From an uncultured Flavobacteriales bacterium (GTDB lineage Bacteria > Bacteroidota > Bacteroidia > Flavobacteriales_D > SKUL01): DNA of 10,529 nucleotides. The position numbers and the translations under genes were made by a program. The stretch is from contig CALDPJ010000158.1 in the NCBI GenBank assembly GCA_937911795.1, positions 1 through 10,529 on the forward strand, read 5' to 3'. Under the pieces are notes generated by a model. That model was not told where the DNA came from and did not search any database. It was given only the letters and a program-made list of their open reading frames with translations. Shown here piece by piece: positions 5,539 to 10,529 of this stretch (positions are counted from its first letter, which is position 1; each line of letters begins with the position of its first letter).

Positions 5539-6426
5539 TCAAGGCAGATTCTTTACATTTTTCTGCGGAATATCCGGGTGCCCGGATTGATATTTTGCGG
5601 CTTCCCAACCAATCATGGCACATTTGCGCGCAATGCCCCAGCGGTATCCGCCAAAAACTCCACTCGACTGGATAACCCGGTGACACGGAATTAGATAAGC
5701 AATCGGATTTTTTCCAATGGCCGATCCAACTGCCCGTGAAGCAGAGGGTTGGCCCATACCGGCTGCGAGTTGGCCGTAACTCGACAATTTTCCGGGTGGA
5801 ATGGTCAGCAATGCCCGCCAGACTTTGAGTTGAAATGGTGTTCCTTTCATGTGCAGTTTCACCGGATGATTTTGCTTTTCCTTCTGGTGAAAAACGGAAA
5901 GCGCCGACAGTTGAACCGGATGTAATTGCCCGACAAGGCGTTCCTCCGGAAATTCCCGCTGAAGTGCTGCAAAAGTTTCCTCTTTTGATTCGTCCACAAA
6001 AGAAATAAAGCAGATGCCGATTTCGGTGTTGGCAATCATCACCGATCCAAAAGGTGTTTCGTGCCAGTGATAAAAAATGGTCAATGCCCGGCCGCCGCGT
6101 TTGAAATCACCGGGAGTCATTCCTTCTATTGAAACGAATAAATCGTGCAACCCGCCAGTTCCGGATAATCCGGATTCATAGGCGGCTTCAGCAACCGTTG
6201 CCGCCGATTGGGCGAGCACTCGCTTTGCGTACTCCACATTCAGAAACTGCAGAAATTTTTTCGGACTCACGCCGGCCCATTGTGTGAACAACCGCTGAAA
6301 ATGGTACGGACTCAGGTGTACATGCGCTGCAACAGAACGCAAATCCGGTTGATCGCGGAAATTCTTTTGTAAGTATTCGATGGCATCAGCGATGCGTTGG
6401 TAGTTGATATCCGATTCATTGCTCAT
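5539..6426 (-). CDS. AraC-type regulator fused to O6-methylguanine-DNA methyltransferase (Ada-like, without the N-terminal phosphotriester domain)
   Basis: This 295-residue fusion has an N-terminal AraC-type helix-turn-helix (about 10-110: DLRSVAAHVHLSPYHFQRLF, then a second HTH ending MTPGDFKRGG). A linking RNase-H-like part follows (115-180). The C-terminal Ogt/MGMT domain (about 195-280) carries PCHRV at 247-251, with Cys248 as the suicide methyl acceptor, and FGGYRWG at 258-264. It should repair O6-methylguanine (and O4-methylthymine) in DNA and may activate genes upon DNA alkylation. The E. coli Ada N-terminal domain that senses methylphosphotriesters through zinc-bound cysteines is missing, so activation by that route is not expected; many Bacteroidota have this shorter form. 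It is divergent from the DUF1697 gene, with a -7 box immediately upstream of the ATG. Confidence 0.9.
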   Translation of the reverse strand: MSNESDINYQRIADAIEYLQKNFRDQPDLRSVAAHVHLSPYHFQRLFTQWAGVSPKKFLQFLNVEYAKRVLAQSAATVAEAAYESGLSGTGGLHDLFVSIEGMTPGDFKRGGRALTIFYHWHETPFGSVMIANTEIGICFISFVDESKEETFAALQREFPEERLVGQLHPVQLSALSVFHQKEKQNHPVKLHMKGTPFQLKVWRALLTIPPGKLSSYGQLAAGMGQPSASRAVGSAIGKNPIAYLIPCHRVIQSSGVFGGYRWGIARKCAMIGWEAAKYQSGHPDIPQKNVKNLP

Positions 6427-6433
6427 TGTACTT

Positions 6434-6441
6434 CAAATGTA
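6434..6441 (-). promoter_or_regulatory. Candidate -7 promoter box (TACATTTG) of the Ada-like gene
   Basis: TACATTTG on the - strand fits TAnnTTTG, with TTTTTTG 16 bp upstream as a possible -33 element. Only 7 bp separate it from the ATG, so the transcript would be nearly leaderless. TGTAC occurs on the + strand at 6427-6431 and 6438-6442, 11 bp apart, overlapping this promoter. Confidence 0.45.
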
Positions 6442-6543
6442 CGGGCATCCACAGATTCAAAAAACCCGAAACTTGCGGTTGTTGAAATTTAATATGGTCT
6501 TACACCTGCATTCTGTAATTTTCATACCTCAAAATAAAATGAA

Positions 6544-7092
6544 ATGACTTCTCCCCTTAAACAATACGTCGCGCTGCTGCGCGGAATCAATGTCGGAGGG
6601 CACCATAAAGTTCCGATGGCCGAACTGAAATCAATGATGCACAACCTCGGATTTGAGGATGTAAAAACACTGCTCAATTCGGGAAACGTTGTGTTTACTG
6701 TTGAGCATGGAACCGAAGCTTCACTGGAGAAAACCCTGTCAGCATCGCTTCAATCGACCTTCGGGTTTGCGGTTCCGACGCTGGTGCGAAATGCCGAAAC
6801 CATCCAGTCCATCGTGACTGCTGATCCATTTAAAGATGTACCGGTGACCAAAGACATCCGGCTGTATGTAACGTTTCTGAACAACACACCTGGATCGGCC
6901 AACATTCCATGGGAATCAGAAGACGGATCTTTCCGCATCACCGGAATACAGGACAACGCCGTTTTCAGCGTCCTCGATCTTTCAAAATCCAAAACTGTGG
7001 CGGCGATGAAAATTCTGGAACAGTCGTATGGTAAAGACATTACGACGCGCAACTGGAATACCGTCGTCAAAATCGCGGGTTTATTGAAATAA
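6544..7092 (+). CDS. DUF1697 family protein
   Basis: A 182-residue protein of the DUF1697 family, recognised by YVALLRGINVGGHHKVPMAE (8-27), the conserved opening, and by LGFEDVKTLLNSGNVVF, followed by an SLEKTLSASLQSTFGF helix and a C-terminal AAMKILEQSYGKDITTRNWNTV that closes most members. The length is typical and intact. The biochemical function of the family is unknown; the fold is small, soluble and alpha/beta. It is transcribed divergently from the Ada-like gene across a 117-bp gap. TAATTTTC at 6516-6523 is a weak -7 candidate. The ATG at 6544 puts the conserved strand at the usual distance from the N-terminus. Confidence 0.88.
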   Translation: MTSPLKQYVALLRGINVGGHHKVPMAELKSMMHNLGFEDVKTLLNSGNVVFTVEHGTEASLEKTLSASLQSTFGFAVPTLVRNAETIQSIVTADPFKDVPVTKDIRLYVTFLNNTPGSANIPWESEDGSFRITGIQDNAVFSVLDLSKSKTVAAMKILEQSYGKDITTRNWNTVVKIAGLLK

Positions 7093-7230
7093 GCCTCACC
7101 AGTTTCGTTGCTGCCGCTCTACACTTTGGGGAATAACTCAACAAAACAAAAATTCTGGTGCTGCGGTTTTGTACGGTTTATCATCTGGCACAAGTCTGGC
7201 TATCACCGGGGTTTATTAAAAATTTATGCT

Positions 7231-7488
7231 ATGAGCAAAAAAGCAACAGAAAACCGCCCCAATATTAAAAATGACCGACAGTACGAAGCGTTGGTTCGAA
7301 AAGGTGAATCCCGACAAAAAGCCGCTCGCATAGCGAACACTCCGGATTCGGGTAAAAAAGGCGGAAAAGCAGATTCTTACGAAGAAAGAAGCAAGGAAGA
7401 TTTGTATGCCAAGGCAAAACAAGTGGGAATTCCCGGAAGATCAAAAATGCGCAAAGAGCAATTGATTGAAGCGCTGAGAAATTCCTGA
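7231..7488 (+). CDS. Small basic protein with Rho_N (SAP-like) C-terminal motif
   Basis: An 85-residue, Lys/Arg-rich protein. The N-terminal half (NDRQYEALVRKGESRQKAARIANTP, 14-38, then a Gly/Lys linker KKGGK) matches small proteins found widely in bacteria and annotated as plasmid-stabilisation-like or DUF7218. The C-terminal SKEDLYAKAKQVGIPGRSKM (54-73) followed by KEQLIEALRNS is the helix-turn-helix-like Rho N-terminal / SAP type motif, which usually binds nucleic acid. A nucleic-acid-associated role is likely but unproven. The frame stays open upstream to 7108, but those residues (rich in Cys/Trp/Phe) do not match and the ATG at 7231 gives the family start. It stands alone, 138 bp after DUF1697 and 67 bp before the GlxA-type gene. 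No Shine-Dalgarno is seen. Confidence 0.78.
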   Translation: MSKKATENRPNIKNDRQYEALVRKGESRQKAARIANTPDSGKKGGKADSYEERSKEDLYAKAKQVGIPGRSKMRKEQLIEALRNS

Positions 7489-7519
7489 TCCACGGGTAGG
7501 AATACGTCAACATTACGGG

Positions 7520-7550
7520 TTGATTGCGACAAAACTTTCTCATAATTTAG
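7520..7550 (+). promoter_or_regulatory. Candidate promoter of the GlxA-type regulator gene
   Basis: TTG at 7520-7522 and TAATTTAG at 7543-7550 are 20 bp apart, close to the Bacteroidota -33 TTG / -7 TAnnTTTG arrangement (one mismatch in the -7 box). The ATG at 7556 follows 5 bp later, so the transcript may be leaderless. This argues against translation from the TTG at 7520. Confidence 0.35.
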
Positions 7551-7555
7551 TCGCC

Positions 7556-8536
7556 ATGAAGCACATATCAATTTTAATTCCCGAAGGTCATTTCAGTTTG
7601 GTAAATGTAGAAGGTACCCACCACATGTTTTCGTGGGTGAATGAATATCTGCGCTCGCTGGGTAAACCGCCGCTTTTTAATATCGAGCTGGTCGGACAAT
7701 CGGATTCTGTAACGCAGGTCACCGGCTTGTTTACGATCAATGCCAATCACACCATCGCTCAAATAAAACAAACGGATTTGATTGTGCTTCCCGCCATTCA
7801 CGGTGATCTGGAGCAGAACCTGAAAAACAACGCCGCACTCGTTCCATGGATTTTGAAGCACTATAAATCGGGTGCCGAGGTGGCGAGTTTGTGTATCGGT
7901 TCCATGTTTCTTGCAGCCACAGGTATGCTCAACGGCAAACAATGCAGCACGCACTGGCAGTTTGCCAACACCTTCCGGACAATGTTTCCGGAAGTAACGC
8001 TGCTCGACGATAAAATCGTAACCGACTCCGACGGAATTTACACCAGTGGCGGAGCCTATTCTTTCACCAATCTGCTGGTTTATCTCATCGAAAAATTCGC
8101 GGGACGCAACGTTGCTGTGCAGGCGGCGAAAGCTTTTATGGTAGATATCGACCGCAACAGCCAGTCGCCGTTCATTGTTTTCACCGGGCAAAAAAACCAT
8201 GGCGACGAACTGGTATTGGAAGTGCAAAATTTTATCGAACAGAATTTCACAGAAAAGATAACTGTCGATTCACTTTGCACCAGTTACAACATTGGTCGCC
8301 GAACACTGGAAAGAAAATTTAAAAAAGCCACTGCTAATACGGTTGTTGAATACGTACAGCGCGTGAAAATGGAGGCCGCCAAAAAACAACTCGAGAACGG
8401 CAGAAAAACCGTTTCGGAAGTGATGTACGAAGTGGGCTACAACGATTCAAAGGCATTTCGCGAAATCTTCCGTCGAAGCACGTGCATGTCGCCCATCGCC
8501 TATCGGAATAAATACAACGCAGAAGCTGTAGCGTAG
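7556..8536 (+). CDS. GlxA-family AraC transcriptional regulator with DJ-1/PfpI-like domain
   Basis: This 326-residue regulator has an N-terminal DJ-1/PfpI (class I glutamine amidotransferase-like) domain (about 3-190) and a C-terminal AraC-type double helix-turn-helix (about 222-320). The first domain contains the nucleophile-elbow-like ASLCIGSMFLAATGML (110-125, Cys113) and the CSTHW motif (130-134), both usual for GlxA regulators, where the domain is a ligand sensor rather than an enzyme. The second contains ITVDSLCTSYNIGRRTLERK (235-254) and VSEVMYEVGYNDSKAFREIF (286-305). The ATG at 7556 opens with MKHISILIPEGHFSL, the usual first strand; the frame extends to a TTG at 7520, within the likely promoter. 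A DUF6157 gene follows after 44 bp and may be its target or partner. The effector is unknown. Confidence 0.9.
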   Translation: MKHISILIPEGHFSLVNVEGTHHMFSWVNEYLRSLGKPPLFNIELVGQSDSVTQVTGLFTINANHTIAQIKQTDLIVLPAIHGDLEQNLKNNAALVPWILKHYKSGAEVASLCIGSMFLAATGMLNGKQCSTHWQFANTFRTMFPEVTLLDDKIVTDSDGIYTSGGAYSFTNLLVYLIEKFAGRNVAVQAAKAFMVDIDRNSQSPFIVFTGQKNHGDELVLEVQNFIEQNFTEKITVDSLCTSYNIGRRTLERKFKKATANTVVEYVQRVKMEAAKKQLENGRKTVSEVMYEVGYNDSKAFREIFRRSTCMSPIAYRNKYNAEAVA

Positions 8537-8553
8537 ATCTGTTGGAAATCTTT

Positions 8554-8573
8554 TACTTTGAAAGTTTAAAGTA
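8554..8573. promoter_or_regulatory. Inverted repeat before the DUF6157 gene, overlapping a weak -7 box
   Basis: TACTTT (8554-8559) and AAAGTA (8568-8573) are perfect 6-bp inverted arms around 8 bases, in the 44-bp gap between the GlxA-type gene and DUF6157. TTACTTTG at 8553-8560 is one mismatch from TAnnTTTG, so this could be a separate promoter with an operator; it is AT-rich and short, so chance is possible. Confidence 0.3.
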
Positions 8574-8580
8574 CTTGCGG

Positions 8581-8997
8581 ATGAAAATTCACACCACCAA
8601 TTACAGCAACACATTTATTGAAGTGGCGGAAGACTGTCCGGCCGGCAAAGGGTCAGTTCCGTCTCCGCGGGGAAACAAACCTACGGTAGCAAAAATGCAG
8701 TTCAATTTGATCCGCAACAATCCCTATAAGTTTACATCGGACGACGTATTGTTTCAGGTATTTGCCGACCGCAACGGTCTCACTCCGGCCGAACATGCAT
8801 CTGCCAGAACCGATTTTTTTTCAAAAGGACAAGCATGCTTTCGCGCATCTCCACTGACCAAACGGTACGGTTGGGGCGTGCATTTTAACGAAGATCAGAA
8901 AATGGCTTTGTATGCCATTGAATCAAAGGAATACAACACACTCAAAGAGGATCCGGGAATTGTTAAAGTGAAAGCGATGCGCTCCTCGCGGAAGTAA
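8581..8997 (+). CDS. DUF6157 family protein
   Basis: A 138-residue protein matching, from memory, the DUF6157 family of small soluble proteins: MKIHTTNYSNTFIEVAEDCP opening, YKFTSDDVLFQVFADRNGL in the middle (split between about 41-62), then FFSKGQACFRASPLTKRYGW and a KVKAMRSSRK-type end. The highly conserved CFRASPLTKRYGWGVH block (near 91-106) is the best identifier. The family function is unknown. The ATG at 8581 gives the family start; the frame is open upstream to 8542, but those 13 residues include the promoter-like inverted repeat and have no match. It follows the GlxA-type regulator by 44 bp and is followed by an intrinsic terminator. Confidence 0.82.
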   Translation: MKIHTTNYSNTFIEVAEDCPAGKGSVPSPRGNKPTVAKMQFNLIRNNPYKFTSDDVLFQVFADRNGLTPAEHASARTDFFSKGQACFRASPLTKRYGWGVHFNEDQKMALYAIESKEYNTLKEDPGIVKVKAMRSSRK

Positions 8998-9091
8998 AAC
9001 AGACATTCGCTATTCCGGTGTAATTCACTCCTGGAGCAGGATGGAGAAGATCTTCACGGATTCAATTTTGGCTTATTTTCATGAATTAAAT

Positions 9092-9121
9092 AGGTCGTTT
9101 TCTTCGGAAGGCGGCCTTTTT
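9092..9121 (+). terminator. Intrinsic terminator with UUCG tetraloop after DUF6157
   Basis: AGGTCGTTTTC (9092-9102) pairs over 11 positions (G-U pairs included) with GAAGGCGGCCT (9107-9117) around the loop TTCG (9103-9106), followed by a T-run at 9117-9121. It lies 94 bp after the DUF6157 stop and ends the GlxA/DUF6157 transcript before the WYL regulator gene. Confidence 0.8.
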
Positions 9122-9194
9122 AATTTCTGCGGAACACTCGGGTTTCTTCGGAGAATAGTAATTTCCGATCCCGAAAAATTCACGAAAACATCGA

Positions 9195-10154
9195 ATGGAC
9201 GCCGAAAACCTCAACCGCTTCGACCGGATTGTCGCGTTATTGATTCATTTGCAATCGCGGCGCGTGGTAAAGGCGCAGGAAATTGCCGAACGCTTTGATG
9301 TAAGCCTACGCACGGTATACCGCGACATCCGATCCTTGGAAGCTTCGGGTGTGCCGATTATCGGTGAAGCCGGTGTGGGTTACTCGATTGTGGACGGTTA
9401 CCGGCTGCCTCCGGTGATGTTCTCGCGCGAAGAAGCATCCGCTTTTGTGGCGGCGGAGAAACTGATGCAATCGTTTTCTGATGAACGCCTTCGAAATCAT
9501 TTTACTTCGGCGATGTACAAGGTGAAATCGGTGCTGCGCGAAAGCTCGAAAGAACATGTCGAGGCGCTCGAATCGCAGATTCTCATCAATCCTACCGAAG
9601 AGCTGTTCAACAAGAATACGCCCGACGCACTGGAGGTTCTGCTCGACGCAATGGGTTCGAAAACGCAGGTTGACATGGATTACCTGTCTGCCCACGATGA
9701 ATCTTCGGCGCGCACCATAGAGCCGATCAACCTGATCCACGAGAACAACTTTTGGTATGCAATCGCTTTTTGTCACCTGCGCGAAGATTACCGGCAGTTT
9801 CGCATCGACAGAATTTCAAAAATCCGGAGAACGGAATTGTCCTTTACCCGTGAACATCTTTCTGCGGAGGAAATCAGGAATTCACAGGTTAGTGATTCTC
9901 ATTTAAAAGTGGTGATCCGGGTGACGAAGGACACCATCAGGTACCTGAAATCCGGCAGGAAATATTACGGTTTTGTATCGGAAGAAGATCGCGGTGACAT
10001 AGTGGAGATGACCTTCCTCGCTCCCGACCCACCCGAAGGCTTGGCCCGCTGGTATCTTATGTTCGGCGACCAGGCCGAAATTGTGGAGCCGGAAAGTTTT
10101 AGAACGCTGGTGATGGAGTTGCTGGATACGGCGCGGGGGAGGATTTTATCTTGA
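9195..10154 (+). CDS. WYL-domain transcriptional regulator (YafY type)
   Basis: This 319-residue DeoR/YafY-type regulator has an N-terminal winged helix-turn-helix (about 7-60: VKAQEIAERFDVSLRTVYRD at 25-44), a link region with GYSIVDGYRLPPVMFSREEA (62-81), a WYL domain (about 150-220) and a C-terminal WCX domain (about 235-317). The WYL signature reads NNFWYAIAFCHLREDYRQFR (184-203) followed by IDRI (WYA in place of WYL), with the Arg residues thought to bind nucleic-acid or nucleotide ligands. Members usually repress or activate an adjacent gene; neither neighbour is an obvious target, since a terminator lies upstream and repeats downstream, so the target is unclear. The ATG at 9195 gives the standard N-terminus. 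A frame from 9041 in another register overlaps it but is not a gene. Confidence 0.9.
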   Translation: MDAENLNRFDRIVALLIHLQSRRVVKAQEIAERFDVSLRTVYRDIRSLEASGVPIIGEAGVGYSIVDGYRLPPVMFSREEASAFVAAEKLMQSFSDERLRNHFTSAMYKVKSVLRESSKEHVEALESQILINPTEELFNKNTPDALEVLLDAMGSKTQVDMDYLSAHDESSARTIEPINLIHENNFWYAIAFCHLREDYRQFRIDRISKIRRTELSFTREHLSAEEIRNSQVSDSHLKVVIRVTKDTIRYLKSGRKYYGFVSEEDRGDIVEMTFLAPDPPEGLARWYLMFGDQAEIVEPESFRTLVMELLDTARGRILS

Positions 10155-10178
10155 CTATATTCCAAAACTTTCATTTCG

Positions 10179-10260
10179 TAGTAGTAGCGAAGCGTTTCCC
10201 GCTCATTGAGCGGAGTCGAAATGTAGGGAATCGCGCAGCGGTTTCGACTGTGCTCAACCA
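10179..10260 (+). repeat. Repeat array unit 1: forward hairpin plus reverse core
   Basis: The forward hairpin (about 10179-10242) has arms GCGTTTCCC (10192-10200) and GGGAATCGC (10226-10234), one mismatch, around a loop with TTGAGCGGAGTCGAAA (10206-10221). It runs directly into a reverse core, GGTTTCGACTGTGCTCAACCA (10240-10260, written as two overlapping short motifs: TTTCGACT and GCTCAACC). Confidence 0.85.
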
Positions 10261-10296
10261 GCACCACCGCTCGACCATATGCCTGATTTACATTAA

Positions 10297-10420
10297 CGAA
10301 GTAATAGTGAAGTGCCTTCCGCCCGTTTTGCTTAGTCGAAACGTAGGACGGCACGTAGCGATTTATATTACGATTCGGCTCCACTGGCTGGGTTTCGACT
10401 CCGCTCAACCAGCGCCAGTG
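10297..10420 (+). repeat. Repeat array unit 2: forward hairpin plus reverse hairpin
   Basis: The forward hairpin (10297-10361) has arms GTGCCTTCC (10312-10320) and GGACGGCAC (10346-10354), one mismatch; its loop has AGTCGAAACG but a damaged left core (CGTTTTGCTT). The reverse unit (10382-10420) has outer arms CACTGGC and GCCAGTG around TTTCGACTCCGCTCAA (10393-10408), which is the exact reverse complement of the unit-1 loop. Confidence 0.85.
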
Positions 10421-10433
10421 TCGCTCATTCAAT

Positions 10434-10498
10434 CCGAAGCAGCAGCGAAGTGCCTTCCGCTCGTTGAGTGGAGTCGAAACGCAGGAAGGCACGAATCG
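10434..10498 (+). repeat. Repeat array unit 3: forward hairpin with perfect arms
   Basis: GTGCCTTCC (10450-10458) and GGAAGGCAC (10484-10492) form a perfect 9-bp stem around GTTGAGTGGAGTCGAAAC, with an inner CGTT/AACG pairing. The left flank CGAAGCAGCAGCGAAG matches the flanks of copy 2 and unit 2. Whether the array goes on past the window is unknown. Confidence 0.85.
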
Positions 10499-10529
10499 GT
10501 TCAGTTTAAGTGTCTTTTTATCCCCGCCG

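Larger units (their letters stand above)
10155..10529. other. Gene-free 375-bp stretch made mostly of the repeat array
   Basis: No plausible gene is seen. About 250 of the 375 bases belong to the alternating repeat units at 10179-10498; the remainder (10155-10178, 10261-10296, 10499-10529) shows no recognisable feature. The - strand reading frame 9965-10492 is a shadow produced by the repeats and the WYL gene. Confidence 0.8.

Noticed and set aside
7096..7162. CACCAG ... CTGGTG inverted repeat after the DUF1697 gene
   Set aside because: Only 6-bp arms with a loop of about 50 bases and no T-run; not a convincing terminator.
5490..7530. GATTGCGACA occurring at about 5491-5500 and 7522-7531
   Set aside because: A shared 10-mer is expected by chance many times in 10 kb, and the flanks differ.
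7574..8227. - strand open frame of 217 codons
   Set aside because: Antisense shadow of the GlxA-type gene, whose domains are unmistakable on the + strand.
9041..9298. + strand open frame of 85 codons
   Set aside because: Runs through the intrinsic terminator and then overlaps the WYL regulator in another frame; no known motif.
9965..10492. - strand open frame of 175 codons with recurring STPLNERKALR-like segments
   Set aside because: The internal repetition comes from translating the DNA repeat array; the remainder is antisense to the WYL gene.
10179..10498. Possible CRISPR array
   Set aside because: Units are inverted and hairpin-forming, vary in sequence, alternate in direction and lack uniform spacers; no cas gene is present.

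Overview
The window looks like a chromosomal segment of a Bacteroidota bacterium, near 48% GC by eye. The evidence is the -7 promoter boxes of the TAnnTTTG type (TACATTTG occurs three times just upstream of genes), the scarcity of Shine-Dalgarno sequences, a C-terminal outer-membrane beta-barrel fragment ending in Phe, and proteins that closely resemble Bacteroidota families (short arginine decarboxylase, deoxyhypusine-synthase-like protein, DUF6157). The genus cannot be told from the sequence.

Left part (1-2934, all + strand): the 3' end of an outer-membrane-type protein, then an overlapping gene pair. The first of the pair is a PLP fold-III arginine decarboxylase. The second is a deoxyhypusine-synthase-like enzyme that overlaps it by 8 bp. 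This is a polyamine module: the decarboxylase should make agmatine, and the DHS-like enzyme probably transfers an aminobutyl- or aminopropyl-type group onto a small amine.

Middle (2935-3760): a small type II toxin-antitoxin locus on the - strand, lying between two nearly identical, same-direction 75-76 bp copies of an interspersed palindromic repeat. The toxin is frameshifted near its end: the missing family-typical C-terminus is still readable in another frame, one A away.

Right-centre (3761-6426, - strand): an apparent three-gene operon of an SRPBCC/AHSA1 protein, a two-domain PhnB/VOC protein and a small ferredoxin-fold-like protein. Upstream of it is an AraC-Ogt (Ada-like) DNA alkylation repair regulator, which has its own promoter and is divergent from the next block.

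Right part (6544-10154, + strand): a DUF1697 protein, a small basic Rho_N-type protein, a GlxA-type AraC regulator followed by a DUF6157 protein and a good intrinsic terminator with a UUCG loop, and a WYL-domain (YafY-type) regulator. The window ends (10155-10529) with a gene-free array of the same repeat family, forward hairpin units alternating with reverse cores.

Overall this is a mixed accessory and housekeeping neighbourhood of small stress or regulatory genes. The most notable items are the ADC/DHS-like pair with altered DHS active-site residues, the repeat-bracketed and frameshifted toxin-antitoxin locus, and the alternating repeat array.
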